A stretch of DNA of 64,000 nt from Micromonospora haikouensis (lineage in GTDB: Bacteria > Actinomycetota > Actinomycetes > Mycobacteriales > Micromonosporaceae), in contig NZ_FMCW01000030.1 in assembly GCF_900091595.1 (NCBI RefSeq), positions 39,146 to 103,145 on the forward strand. Reading direction: 5' to 3'. The notes beneath the pieces are model-generated. The model was given only the letters and a program-made list of their open reading frames with translations, ran no database searches and had not been told where the DNA came from. The position numbers and the translations under genes are program-made. Below, in pieces: positions 1-9,169 of this stretch (position 1 is the stretch's first letter; every line of letters starts with the position of its first letter).

Positions 1-442
1 CGTTGATCTTCGGCGGCCGGTTCTCGTACGGGGTGGACAGGACCACGGTGGTGCGGGTGGTGACGTTCGCGGCCGTGCGGATCTCCTGGAGCAGCCGCTC
101 CAGGTCGGCCGGGGAGGCCACCCGCACCAGCAGCAGGTAGAAGTCCTCCCCCGCCACCGAGTAGCAGGAGTCGATCTCGGGCAGGTGGGCCAGCCGCTCC
201 GGGGCGTCGTCGGGCTGCGACGGGTCGAACGGCCGGATCGCCACGAACGCGCTCAGCGGCAGGTCCACCGCCTCGAAGGAGACCCGGGCGGCGTACCCCC
301 GGATCACCCCGCGCTGCTCCAGCCGGCGGACCCGCTGGTGCACGGCGGACACCGACAGGCCCACCTTCTCCGCCAGATCCGTGTACGACAGCCGCCCGTC
401 AGCGGTCAGCGCCGCGACGATGGCCCGGTCGATCTCCTCCAC
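1..442 (-). CDS. Lrp/AsnC-family transcriptional regulator, C-terminus cut by window edge
   Basis: The protein starts MEEIDRAIVAALTADGRLSY and has an N-terminal AsnC-type winged helix (about residues 3-50; the recognition helix includes VGLSVSAVHQRVRRLE), followed by the start of the ligand-binding RAM domain. Members of this family bind amino acids or related small molecules and switch nearby genes. The reading frame is still open at base 1, so the C-terminal residues are missing. The GTG at 442 is chosen because TAGG lies about 9 bases upstream; a TTG at 451 in the same frame is the alternative. The ligand and targets cannot be read from the sequence. No partner gene is visible on this side of the edge. 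Confidence 0.85.
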   Translation of the reverse strand, partial: MEEIDRAIVAALTADGRLSYTDLAEKVGLSVSAVHQRVRRLEQRGVIRGYAARVSFEAVDLPLSAFVAIRPFDPSQPDDAPERLAHLPEIDSCYSVAGEDFYLLLVRVASPADLERLLQEIRTAANVTTRTTVVLSTPYENRPPKIN

Positions 443-536
443 GGCGTGCAACCTACCGGTAAAAGCGCTCCCACGCGACGACGCCCCCGCCTCGCGTGAC
501 GCCCGGTGCACCTCAGGCGACCTTCCGCAGTGGGCC

Positions 537-1422
537 TCAGTCCCACTGGTCCTGGTTGAGGAAGCGGGCGAAGCCGCGCCAGGAGTTCGGGCCCATCACC
601 CCGTCGACCGGGCCGGTGTAGCCCCAGCCGGAGGCGAGCCGCTGGACGGCCCTCCAGGTATTGACCCCGGGCACGCCGTCGATCGGGCCGGTGTAGCCGT
701 AGCCGCGCATGGCCCGCTGCAGGGCGGCGTAGGTGTTCACCCCGGGCACGCCGTCGATCGGGCCCGTGTAGCCCGACGTGATCCGCAGCCAGTTCTGCAT
801 CCGCTTGTAGCAGATGGGGCCCGGGATGCCGTCCTGCTCGGTGGTCGTCTTGGGCAGGCCGCCGCCCGGGTTCTGGCCGACGTAGGTCAGCGGATTGATC
901 CGCACCCCGCTCGGGTTGATCATGTGCCAGTGCAGGTGCGGGCCGGTGGAGTTGCCGGAACCGGGGGGCGCCGACTGCACCCCCGGAGCGCCCCACCACC
1001 GTCCCGGCGGCGACGGCGGTGCCGTCGGACAGCAGGAACTGCGACAGGTGCATGTACTGGCTGCGGTAGCCGTCGGCGTGGTGGATGGTCACGGTGTGCC
1101 CGCCCGTGCCGTTGTTCGGGATGTTCTGGATCGTCCCGGCGCCGCAGGCCGGCAGGTTCGTGCCGACGCCCATCCCGAAGTCGATGCCGCCCAGCGAGCC
1201 GCTGCTGAGGTGCTCCTCCCAGGTGCCGGTGATCGGGTAGCCGGCGAACGGGTTGTAGATGGCGGGCGCCGCGTGGGCCATCCCCGGCAGGCCGACGACG
1301 CCGCCGACGGTGAGGGCGCCGGTGGTCAGCGCCGCACCCCGCAGCAGCGTACGGCGGCTGAGCCCGACCTGCGGCGGCGCGGACGGGCCGCCGCAGCAGC
1401 CGGGCGGGTTCTCGTGATCCAT
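537..1422 (-). pseudogene. Secreted M23-family peptidase with three C-terminal repeats, broken by a frameshift
   Basis: The ATG at 1422 has GGAGG 8 bases upstream. The N-terminus carries a twin-arginine signal (SRRTLLRGAALTTGALTVGG) cleaved after AHA. An M23/LytM-like domain follows (GGIDFG ... YRSQYMHLSQ ... VVGRSGGA). The frame is then lost and resumes one base out of phase with GNSTGPHLHWHM, which carries the HxH metal-ligand motif. After it come three near-identical repeats of the GYTGPIDGVPGVNT type, resembling peptidoglycan-binding repeats. The break maps to a run of six G (963-968); five G would restore one continuous protein. The usual first zinc ligand, the His of HxxxD before the conserved Asp, is replaced here (SLGGID), so catalysis is uncertain even if the frame is intact. 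Sequencing error and genuine decay are both possible. Confidence 0.8.
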
Positions 1423-1548
1423 GCGCGGGCCTCCGTGCGGTCGTCGACGGACCATGGCAAGCAGAGGCTAGCCATCAGATAGCCGAACATCAATCGTTAA
1501 CACCGGGGGCCGGCGGTGCGGGGCCGGGCCCGCACCGCCGGCGCGCGC

Positions 1549-2691
1549 TCAGCCCCTGGCCAGGGCGCGGGAGATCACCAGGCGCTGGATCTGGTTGGTG
1601 CCCTCGACGATCTGGAGCACCTTCGCCTCCCGCAGGTAGCGCTCGACGGGATGGTCGGCGACGTAGCCGGCCCCGCCGAGCACCTGCACCGCGTCGATGG
1701 TCACCCGCATCGCCACGTCCGTGGCGAACAGCTTCGCCTTCGCCGCCTCGATCGAGTACGGCCGGCCGGCGTCGCGCAGCCGCGCGGCGGCCAGCATGAG
1801 CGCGCGGGCGGCGGAGATCCGGGTGGCGTGGTCGGCCAGGGTGAAGCCGAGGCCCTGGAAGTCGACGATCGCCCGCCCGAACTGCCGACGCTCACGGGCG
1901 TAGCCGACCGCGTGGTCGAGGGCGGCCTGGGCCAGGCCGACGGCGCAGGCGGCGATGCCGAGGCGGCCGGAGTCCAGGGCTGACATGGCGATGGTGAAGC
2001 CGGCGCCCTCCCCGCCGATGAGGCGGTCGGCGGGCACGCGGGCGTCGTCGAAGGCGACCTGCGCCACCGGGGAGGCGTGCAGGCCCATGGTCCGCTCGGC
2101 GGCCTGCGGCACGATGCCGGGGGTGTCGCGGTCGGCGAGCAGGCAGGAGATGCCCTTCGGGCCGGGCCCGCCGGTGCGGCAGAAGATGTTGTAGAAGTCG
2201 GCCACCTGCGCGTGGGTGATCCACGCCTTGGTGCCGGTGACCACGTACGCCTCGCCGTCGCGCACGGCCCTCGTGGTCAGCGCCGCCGCGTCCGAGCCAC
2301 CCTGCGGCTCCGACAGGCAGTACGCGCCGAGCAGGTCGCCACCGATCATGTCGGGCAGCAGCTTGCGCTGGGCGTCCGTGCCGAACTGCGCCAGGGGGTA
2401 GCAGGACAGGGTGTGCACGCTGACCGCTTCGGCGACGGCGAGCCAGCGGCTGGCGAGGACCTCCAGCACCTGCAGGTACACCTCGTACGGCTGGGCGGCC
2501 CCGCCGTGCTCCTCGGCGTAGGGCAGGCCGAGCAGGCCGGCGCGGCCGAGGGTGCGCAGCACCTCCCGGGGGAACTCGGCGCGGGACTCGAACCCGGCGG
2601 CGCGGGGGGCGAGTTCCCGGTCGGCGAGTTCGGTGGCGAGGCCGAGCAGGTCGTGGGCCTCGTCGGTGGGCAGGATCCGGTCGACGGTCAT
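1549..2691 (-). CDS. Acyl-CoA dehydrogenase
   Basis: 380 residues, the normal length for the family. This FAD-dependent enzyme introduces the alpha-beta double bond into acyl-CoAs in beta-oxidation or branched-chain amino acid breakdown. Family signatures are present: AYCLSEPQGGSDAAAL (FAD/substrate-binding loop), KAWITHAQVADF, RRQFGRAIVDFQ and near the C-terminus IVEGTNQIQRLVISRALARG, whose Glu is the usual catalytic base. The ATG at 2691 begins the homologous region (MTVDRILPTDE), although the frame stays open further upstream. The gene stands alone, so the substrate class cannot be assigned from context. Confidence 0.93.
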   Translation of the reverse strand: MTVDRILPTDEAHDLLGLATELADRELAPRAAGFESRAEFPREVLRTLGRAGLLGLPYAEEHGGAAQPYEVYLQVLEVLASRWLAVAEAVSVHTLSCYPLAQFGTDAQRKLLPDMIGGDLLGAYCLSEPQGGSDAAALTTRAVRDGEAYVVTGTKAWITHAQVADFYNIFCRTGGPGPKGISCLLADRDTPGIVPQAAERTMGLHASPVAQVAFDDARVPADRLIGGEGAGFTIAMSALDSGRLGIAACAVGLAQAALDHAVGYARERRQFGRAIVDFQGLGFTLADHATRISAARALMLAAARLRDAGRPYSIEAAKAKLFATDVAMRVTIDAVQVLGGAGYVADHPVERYLREAKVLQIVEGTNQIQRLVISRALARG

Positions 2692-2935
2692 AGCGCGCTG
2701 AGCTCCGTGGGGGTGGTGTTGAGCCGGTCTCGCCGCCCGTCGTGCGGACGGCGTCGGGTCCCGGTGGCCGGTTCTGCCGTCGGTTCCCACCCTGTGAGCT
2801 TAACGGTCGTTTGGTCGCCTGCGGGAGGCGCTCGCGGCGGTGTCGCGTCGAACCCGCCCGACCCGGGCGGCGACGTCGATAGCCTGGACCCACGCCGGCA
2901 CCGGAACACCGGCCGACGGACGGGAAGGCGACGCG

Positions 2936-3160
2936 ATGGGCGGCGAGCGGGACCGCGGGGCGCGGCGCCGGCGCGGGCTGCTGTGGGCCGGCATCCTCGC
3001 CGTCGCCGGGCTGGTGCTGCTGGCGGTGGGCCTCACCGTCGCCAACGGGGCGCTCGCGTGGCTGGAGGCGGCCGTCGCCCTCGTCCTGCTGGTGGCGAGC
3101 TACGCCGTGCAGCGCCTCGCCCGCCGGGAGACGCTCTACCGGCACGACCGGCCGCGCTGA
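2936..3160 (+). CDS. Small two-helix membrane protein
   Basis: 74 residues starting MGGERDRGARRRRG from the ATG at 2936, with GGGAAGG about 6 bases upstream. An Arg-rich N-terminus is followed by two hydrophobic helices (LLWAGILAVAGLVLLAVGL and LAWLEAAVALVLLVASYAVQ) and a basic C-terminal tail (RLARRETLYRHDRPR). No catalytic motif is visible. It sits 49 bases before the exonuclease gene on the same strand and may be cotranscribed with it. I do not recognise a function; it looks like a small integral membrane protein typical of actinomycete chromosomes. Confidence 0.65.
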   Translation: MGGERDRGARRRRGLLWAGILAVAGLVLLAVGLTVANGALAWLEAAVALVLLVASYAVQRLARRETLYRHDRPR

Positions 3161-3209
3161 CCGCCGCGCCGCGCCCGGATCGTCGGACGCCTGTGCCAGG
3201 CTGTCCGGC

Positions 3210-4130
3210 GTGGCACACCGACCCCCGATCCTGCTGATCGACGCTCCCAGCCTCTACTTCCGGGCCTACTTCGGCGTCCCCGAGTCCGCCGCGCGGGCCA
3301 CCGACGGCAGCCCCGTCAACGCGGTGCGCGGCTTCCTCGACATGCTCACCACGCTGGTGCGCACCCGCCGCCCCGACCGGATGGTCTGCGCCCTGGACCA
3401 CGACTGGCGTCCCGACTGGCGGGTGGCGCTCCTGCCGTCGTACAAGGCGCACCGGGTGGCCGCGGAGGGGGGCGAGGAGGTGCCCGACACCCTCGGCCCG
3501 CAGGTGCCGGTGATCCTGGACGTGCTGGCCGCGATCGGCATCACGGCGGTCGGCGCCACCGGTTACGAGGCCGACGACGTGCTGGGCACGCTGTCGGTGA
3601 CCCAGCCCGCGCCGGCGGAGGTGGTCTCCGGCGACCGGGACCTGTTCCAGCTCGTCGACGACGCGCGCGGGGTGCGGCTGCTCTACGTCGGGCGGGGCGT
3701 GGCGAAGCTGGAGGACTGCGACGACGCGGCGGTGCGCGCCCGCTACGGGGTGCCCGCCGACCGGTACGCCGACTTCGCGGCCCTGCGCGGCGACCCGAGC
3801 GACGGGCTGCCCGGGGTGCCGGGCGTCGGCGAGAAGACCGCGGCCCGGCTGGTCGACCGGTACGGCGGCGTCGCCGGCATCCTCGCCGCGCTCGACGCCC
3901 CGGGCTCCGGGTTCGCCCCGGGCCTGCGGGCCCGGCTGGACGCCGCGCGCGACTACCTGGCCGTCGCGCCGACGGTGGTGCGGGTGGCGCTGGACGTGCC
4001 GCTGCCGGAGCTGCCCACGGCGCTGCCGCAGGCCCCGGCCGACCCGGACCGGCTGCTGGAGCTGGCCGAGCGCTGGAACCTGGCCGGTTCCTGCCGCCGC
4101 CTCGTCGACGCCCTCGCCACCCGCGACTGA
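3210..4130 (+). CDS. 5'-3' exonuclease (PolA N-terminal / flap endonuclease family)
   Basis: 306 residues. This is the stand-alone version of the 5' nuclease domain of DNA polymerase I, which removes flaps and primers during lagging-strand repair using two metal ions. Visible motifs are the N-terminal ILLIDAPSLYFRAYFG, the acidic metal-binding stretch GYEADDVLG, VSGDRDLFQLV, and the helix-3-turn element DGLPGVPGVGEKTAARLV that binds duplex DNA. The start is GTG at 3210, giving MAHRPPILLIDA. No polymerase domain follows, so the protein is a separate nuclease. It may act alongside PolA or as an accessory repair enzyme. Confidence 0.93.
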   Translation: MAHRPPILLIDAPSLYFRAYFGVPESAARATDGSPVNAVRGFLDMLTTLVRTRRPDRMVCALDHDWRPDWRVALLPSYKAHRVAAEGGEEVPDTLGPQVPVILDVLAAIGITAVGATGYEADDVLGTLSVTQPAPAEVVSGDRDLFQLVDDARGVRLLYVGRGVAKLEDCDDAAVRARYGVPADRYADFAALRGDPSDGLPGVPGVGEKTAARLVDRYGGVAGILAALDAPGSGFAPGLRARLDAARDYLAVAPTVVRVALDVPLPELPTALPQAPADPDRLLELAERWNLAGSCRRLVDALATRD

Positions 4131-4226
4131 TCGCGCCGCGCCCGGCCTCGCCGCCAGCCCCGCGGACCGGGCCTGGTGAACGTGCCGGCCGGGTCCGGCG
4201 AGGACGGCACTCGGCCCGGCGCGGCG

Positions 4227-5117
4227 TCAGCGCGGCGGGTCGACGCGGCGGGTCGGGAACGTGCTGCCGGGCCGGGCCAGGGTGCCGCGGGCGCGCAGCC
4301 CGACCGGGTCCGGAGCCGGCTGCGGATCCGGCACGCTCGCCCCGGCCGGGTCGACCCGGCGCGCGTCGAGGTAGGCGGCGCCGGCCCGGTCCTCCTCGGT
4401 GGGCGCCGCGAGCAGGGCGTAGACCAGCCCCACCACCACGAAGATCACCGCGAGGACGATGGGCACCAGCAGGGTGCTGAAACCGGCGCCGGTGATCTCG
4501 CCCTGCTGCTCGTGCAGGTGCACCGACAGGGCGCTCATGCCGGTGAAGTGCATGCCGTTGACGGCGACGCCCATCACCAGCGCGGACGCGGCGACGGCCA
4601 GGGCGCGGCGCACGGTGACGGCCAGCCACAGCGCCACGGTCGCCGCGACCACGGCGATCGCCACCGACAGGGCGACCCGGACGCCGTCGTAGCCGAGGGA
4701 GCCGCCGAGCCGCATCGCCGCCATCCCGGTGTAGTGCATGGCGGCGACCCCGGCCCCGGTGAACACGCCACCGACGCCGATGCGCAGCGCGGAGACCCGG
4801 CCGGTGCCGACGATGGCCAGGCCGATGCCGACCGCGACCACGGCGATGAGGGCGCTGGCCAGGGTGACCGGCACGTCGTAGCGGATCCGGGTGCCCTCGA
4901 CGGCGAAGCCGAGCATCGCCATGAAGTGCATGCTCCAGATCGCGGTGCCGCCGATCGCCCAGGCGGCGAGGATGCCCCACCACACGCGCTGGCCGGTGGT
5001 GGCGGCGACCCGGATGCGGCCCGCGCAGACCAGACCGAGGAACGAGCCCAGCACCGACAGCGCGTAGCTGAGCGCCGGCGTGATCCAGCCGTACTCAAAG
5101 TGATTGATCTCCGCCAC
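4227..5117 (-). CDS. MHYT-domain integral membrane sensor
   Basis: 296 residues with seven predicted membrane helices covering about residues 10-235 and a Pro/Arg-rich cytoplasmic tail. Three copies of the MHYT signature are visible: WSMHFMAMLGF, AAMHYTGMAAM and GMHFTGMSAL. The Met and His residues of this domain have been proposed to bind copper and sense oxygen, CO or NO. No GGDEF, EAL or kinase domain is attached, so any output must go through a partner protein or through transport. It is transcribed convergently with the exonuclease gene and divergently from nothing obvious. The start codon is ATG at 5117. Confidence 0.88.
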   Translation of the reverse strand: MAEINHFEYGWITPALSYALSVLGSFLGLVCAGRIRVAATTGQRVWWGILAAWAIGGTAIWSMHFMAMLGFAVEGTRIRYDVPVTLASALIAVVAVGIGLAIVGTGRVSALRIGVGGVFTGAGVAAMHYTGMAAMRLGGSLGYDGVRVALSVAIAVVAATVALWLAVTVRRALAVAASALVMGVAVNGMHFTGMSALSVHLHEQQGEITGAGFSTLLVPIVLAVIFVVVGLVYALLAAPTEEDRAGAAYLDARRVDPAGASVPDPQPAPDPVGLRARGTLARPGSTFPTRRVDPPR

Positions 5118-5191
5118 GGCGGTTGTCCCCCCACCCGGTTACCGACGCGTCAACGACGTGCCGGAGACATGATCGGGGACGCGTTGAACTG

Positions 5192-5234
5192 CCGCAACAG
5201 CACCCCCCGGCCACTTCGGGGGGTGCTGTTGCGG
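5192..5234 (-). terminator. Rho-independent-type hairpin after the helicase gene
   Basis: A perfect 17-bp stem (5192-5208 pairs with 5218-5234) with a 9-base loop, located 48 bases beyond the stop of the helicase gene in its direction of transcription. There is no T-run, which is common for actinobacterial terminators. Confidence 0.8.
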
Positions 5235-5282
5235 TGACAGTCCGATGAATGGGACCCGCGCCGGAATGACGCAGGGTGACCG

Positions 5283-8084
5283 TCAGGCGGTAGCGTGGTA
5301 GGCGAGGACACCTCGGTTGACGGCGGCGATGGCCTGCCGGGCGGTGGCGCGCAGCTCGGTGGAGGCGCCGCCGCAGTCGGCGACCTGACCGAGCAGGTCG
5401 ACGACCTGCCGCGCCCAGCGGACGAAGTCGCCGGCCGGCATCTCGCCGTCGAGCTGGTGCCCGCTGGCGAGCACCTTGGCCAGGGCCTCGCCGCGCGCCC
5501 AACGGTAGATCGGCCAGGCGAAGCCGAGGTCGGGCTCGCGGGTGACGGCGAGGCCCCGGGCGGCCTCGTCGGCCTCGATGCTGCTCCACAGGTGCAGCGT
5601 CTCGTCCACCGCGTCCGCGACGGGGCCGCGCGGCAGCGACGCCCGCTCGTCGGCGTCCCGGCGGGCCTCGAACACCACCACCGACACGGCGGCGGCCAGC
5701 TCCGCCGGGGAGAGCCCGTCCCAGACGCCCCGGCGCAGGCACTCGGCGACCAGCAGGTCGGCCTCGGTCCAGATCCGGCCGAGCATCCGGCCGGCGTCGG
5801 TGACGGCGCCGTCGGCCGACAGGTAGCCGCGCGCGGTGAGCAGCGCGACGATCCGGTCGAACGTGCGGGCCAGGGAACCGGTGCGGCCGGCGACCCGCTG
5901 GCGCAGCTCCTCGGTGTCGCGTTCGAGGCGGCGGCGGCGCTCGGCCCAGCGGGCGTGTTCCTCCCGGTCGGGGCAGGCGTGGCAGGGGTGCCGGCGCAGC
6001 TCGGTGCGGAGCTGGCTGAGCGCGTGGTCCTCGCCCGCGCCCTGCCGGGACCGGCCGCCGCGCCGACCGCCGTGCCGGTCCAGGCCGGTGCCGCTGACCT
6101 CGGCGGCGAGGTCACGACGGGCCGCCGGGGAACGGTGGTTGAAGTGCTTGGGCACCCGGATGCGGGCGAGCACCTCCGCCGGGGTGGTGAAGTCGCCGGG
6201 GCTGACCCGCCCGGCCCACCGGTCCTGGGTGAGCACGAGCGGACGGGGCTCGCCGAACCCGCCGGTGGCCGGGTCGAGCACCACCGCGAGGCCGGCGCGC
6301 CGCCCGGACGGCACCCGGATCACGTCACCGACGCGCAGCCGCTCCAGCGACGCCACCGCGGCGGCCTTGCGCTGGTGCTGGCCCTGCCGGGCGATGGCGC
6401 GCTCCCGGTCGGCGATGGCCACCCGCAGGGCGAAGTACTCCTCGAAGTCGCCGTGGTGGCAGGCCGCCTCCGCGCCGTACGCGTCGATGGTCTCGGTGTT
6501 GCGCTGCACCTGCCGGGCCAGGCCGACCACCGACCGGTCGGCCTGGAACTGCGCGAACGAGCTCTCCAGCAGCGCGCGGGCCGGCTCCGCGCCGACCGTG
6601 CCGACCAGGTTGACGGCCATGTTGTAGGACGGGCGGAAGCTGGACCGCAGCGGGTAGGTGCGGGTGGAGGCCAGGCCCGCCACGTGCCGGGGGTCGGTCT
6701 CGGGCGACCAGACCACGACCGCGTGCCCCTCGACGTCGATGCCGCGGCGGCCGGCGCGCCCGGTGAGCTGGGTGTATTCGCCCGGGGTGAGGTCGACGTG
6801 GGCCTCGCCGTTGAACTTCACGAGACGTTCGAGGACGACGCAGCGGGCCGGCATGTTGATGCCCAGCGCCAGGGTCTCGGTGGCGAAGACCGCCTTGACC
6901 AGGCCCCGGACGAACAGCTCCTCGACGACCTCCTTGAACACCGGCAGCATGCCGGCGTGGTGGGCGGCCAGGCCGCGCTCCAGGCCGTCGAGCCACTCCC
7001 AGTAGCCGAGCACCGTCAGGTCCTCGCCGGGGATGGCGGTGACCCGGGACTCGACGACCCGGCGGATCTCGGCGCGTTCCTCCGGGTTGGTCAGCCGCAG
7101 GCCGGCGGCGAGGCACTGCTGCACGGCGGCGGCGCAGCCGGCGCGGCTGAAGATGAACAGGATCGCCGGCAGCAGCCCCTCCCGGTCGAGCCGGTCCACG
7201 ATGTCCGGGCGCAGCGGGCCCCGCCAGCGCGGCCCGCGCCGGCCGCCGCCCGGCCCGGCGCTGCGCCCCTCCCCCAGCTCCAGGCGGCGCATCGTCTCCC
7301 GGGTGTAGCGCAGCAGCTCCGGGTGCACGTCGTGCTTGCGGGCGGCGTCGGCGTCGTGGAACAGGTCGAACATCCGCTTGCCCACGAGCATGTGCTGCCA
7401 CAGCGGCACCGGGCGGTGCTCGCTGACCACCACGGCGGTCTCGCCGCGCACGGTGACCAGCCAGTCGGCGAACTCCTCGGCGTTGGAGACGGTCGCCGAC
7501 AGCGAGACCAGGGTCACCGAGGCGGGCAGGTGGATGATCACCTCTTCCCAGACCCCGCCGCGGAACCGGTCGGCGAGGTAGTGGACCTCGTCCATGACCA
7601 CGTAGGCCAGGCCCTCCAGGGTGGCCGAGCCGGCGTAGAGCATGTTGCGCAGCACCTCGGTGGTCATCACGACCACCGGGGCGTCGCCGTTGATCGCGTT
7701 GTCGCCGGTGAGCAGGCCGACGTGCTCGACGCCGTAGCGGTCCACCAGGTCGTGGTATTTCTGGTTGGACAGCGCCTTGATCGGCGTGGTGTAGAAGCAC
7801 TTGCGCCGGGTGGGCGGGGGGCCGTCGCCGTCGGCCGCCGCCGGCCGCGCGGGGGCGCCGCGCAGGGCCAGGTGTACGGCGAACTCGCCGACCACGGTCT
7901 TTCCGGCGCCGGTGGGGGCGCAGACCAGCACGCCGCTGCCCCGTTCCAGGGCCTGGCACGCCTCCCGCTGGAAGTCGTCGAGATCGAACCCCAGGTCAAG
8001 GGCGAACTCGTCCAGCGCCGGGAACTGTGAGGCCTGCGCGGCCCGGCGGCGCGCCGCGGCGTACCGCTCGGCGGGGCTCGACAT
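5283..8084 (-). CDS. helY: DExH-box RNA/DNA helicase (HelY/Ski2-Mtr4-like)
   Basis: 933 residues from the ATG at 8084 (MSSPAERYAAARRRAAQ). This ATP-driven superfamily 2 helicase belongs to the actinobacterial HelY group, related to eukaryotic Ski2/Mtr4 exosome helicases, and is presumed to act in RNA turnover. Motifs in order: Q-motif region DFQREACQALE, Walker A CAPTGAGKTVV, motif II VMDEVHYL, motif III SLSATVSNAEEF, motif IV/V region FATETLALGINMPAR and motif VI QLTGRAGRRGID. The C-terminus carries the helical DSHCT-type domain. The length fits the family. The frame extends upstream past the start, but homologous sequence begins at this ATG. The divergent HAD gene starts about 80 bases away. 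Confidence 0.92.
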   Translation of the reverse strand: MSSPAERYAAARRRAAQASQFPALDEFALDLGFDLDDFQREACQALERGSGVLVCAPTGAGKTVVGEFAVHLALRGAPARPAAADGDGPPPTRRKCFYTTPIKALSNQKYHDLVDRYGVEHVGLLTGDNAINGDAPVVVMTTEVLRNMLYAGSATLEGLAYVVMDEVHYLADRFRGGVWEEVIIHLPASVTLVSLSATVSNAEEFADWLVTVRGETAVVVSEHRPVPLWQHMLVGKRMFDLFHDADAARKHDVHPELLRYTRETMRRLELGEGRSAGPGGGRRGPRWRGPLRPDIVDRLDREGLLPAILFIFSRAGCAAAVQQCLAAGLRLTNPEERAEIRRVVESRVTAIPGEDLTVLGYWEWLDGLERGLAAHHAGMLPVFKEVVEELFVRGLVKAVFATETLALGINMPARCVVLERLVKFNGEAHVDLTPGEYTQLTGRAGRRGIDVEGHAVVVWSPETDPRHVAGLASTRTYPLRSSFRPSYNMAVNLVGTVGAEPARALLESSFAQFQADRSVVGLARQVQRNTETIDAYGAEAACHHGDFEEYFALRVAIADRERAIARQGQHQRKAAAVASLERLRVGDVIRVPSGRRAGLAVVLDPATGGFGEPRPLVLTQDRWAGRVSPGDFTTPAEVLARIRVPKHFNHRSPAARRDLAAEVSGTGLDRHGGRRGGRSRQGAGEDHALSQLRTELRRHPCHACPDREEHARWAERRRRLERDTEELRQRVAGRTGSLARTFDRIVALLTARGYLSADGAVTDAGRMLGRIWTEADLLVAECLRRGVWDGLSPAELAAAVSVVVFEARRDADERASLPRGPVADAVDETLHLWSSIEADEAARGLAVTREPDLGFAWPIYRWARGEALAKVLASGHQLDGEMPAGDFVRWARQVVDLLGQVADCGGASTELRATARQAIAAVNRGVLAYHATA

Positions 8085-8162
8085 GTCCCCAAGATTAGTG
8101 CGTGCCTCCGACGACCACCGCCTCAAGGCCGTCCGACAGGGGGGTCGGGGGCGGTCGGTAGG

Positions 8163-8939
8163 GTGCACGGCGTGCCGGATCATGCCGAACCGACCCAGTC
8201 GACCCCACCCAGCGCCGACGCCGCCGCGGGCGCCCGGGCGTCCCGTCGGCCCGTCGAGGCGGTCCTGTTCGACTTCCACGGCACCCTCGCCCAGGTGGAG
8301 GACCCCCACGACTGGGTGCTCGCCGCCGCGCGGGCGTGCGGGGTGAGCCTGGAGCGCATGCGGGCCACGGCGCTGGCCGACCGGCTCCTCACCGCGGGCC
8401 GGCCCGGTGGCCCGCTGCCGGCGCGGGTGCCGCCGGCGCTGGCCGAGCTGTGGTCCGAGCGGGACCTCTACCCGCACGCCCACCGGGGCGCGTACACGGG
8501 GCTGGCGGAGACCGTGGACGCCGGGATCGACGGCCTCGCCGACGCGCTCTACGAGCGCGTGCTGGTGGCCGAGGGCTGGGTGCCCTACCCGGACACCGCG
8601 CCGACCCTCGCGGCGCTGCGGTCGGCGGGGGTGAAGGTGGCGGTGGTGAGCAACATCGGCTTCGACATCCGGCCGTTCTTCGCCGCGTGGGGCCTCGACG
8701 CCCTGGTGGACGCGTTCGTCCTGTCGTACGAGGTGGGGCGCTGCAAGCCGGATCCGGCGATCTTCTGGCGGGCCTGCGGGATGCTCGGGGTGGACGCGGA
8801 GCGGGCGCTGATGGTGGGCGACACGGCGGCGGACGCCGGTGCGGTGCGGGCCGGCTGCGCGGTGCTGGTCCTGCCCGAGGCAGAGCCGGGCCGGCCCAAC
8901 GGGCTGGGCTCCGTGCTCGACCTGACCCTGCCCGGCTGA
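8163..8939 (+). CDS. HAD-superfamily hydrolase with altered motif I
   Basis: 258 residues. A haloacid-dehalogenase-like phosphatase with a helical cap. Motif I reads LFDFHGTLAQ: the nucleophilic Asp is present, but the usual second Asp of DxDGT is His. Motif II is VVSNIGFD, motif III lies around YEVGRCKPDPAIF (Lys present), and motif IV is MVGDTAADAGA. The His in motif I would change the general acid/base, so substrate range or chemistry may differ from common phosphatases. The start is ambiguous between GTG at 8163 and GTG at 8172 (MPDHAEPTQS). It is transcribed away from the helicase gene. The substrate is unknown. Confidence 0.87.
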   Translation: MHGVPDHAEPTQSTPPSADAAAGARASRRPVEAVLFDFHGTLAQVEDPHDWVLAAARACGVSLERMRATALADRLLTAGRPGGPLPARVPPALAELWSERDLYPHAHRGAYTGLAETVDAGIDGLADALYERVLVAEGWVPYPDTAPTLAALRSAGVKVAVVSNIGFDIRPFFAAWGLDALVDAFVLSYEVGRCKPDPAIFWRACGMLGVDAERALMVGDTAADAGAVRAGCAVLVLPEAEPGRPNGLGSVLDLTLPG

Positions 8940-9072
8940 TCCCACATTCCGGTTTCGTCCGGCGGGACTCGTCTCCCATTCGGCGGCCCGCCGACGAGTC
9001 GCATTCTTCTCGATAGAAACGGCCGAGAAGGATGCATTTACCCCCACCGGTGGGCGGTCGCAGCCGGGGGGC

Positions 9073-9102
9073 GTGACATATTGCTCGACGTCGTTGGATA
9101 AT
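9073..9102 (+). promoter_or_regulatory. Sigma70-like promoter for the tryptophan-dioxygenase gene group
   Basis: GTGACA at 9073-9078 (5 of 6 to TTGACA) and GATAAT at 9097-9102 (5 of 6 to TATAAT), separated by 18 bases, in an unusually AT-rich stretch. Transcription would begin near 9109, leaving a leader of about 60 bases before the GTG at 9170. An ATG at 9101 overlaps the -10 element and therefore cannot be the start codon. Confidence 0.6.
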
Positions 9103-9169
9103 GTCCGCCGCGATGAGTCGTCGCGGGTCGCGTCCAGGTGCCCCGACGCCAACCGAAGGGGACAATTCC

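Noticed and set aside
9101..9169. Upstream ATG start for the first TDO-family gene
   Set aside because: It overlaps the -10 element and adds residues without family similarity; the GTG at 9170 has a ribosome site.
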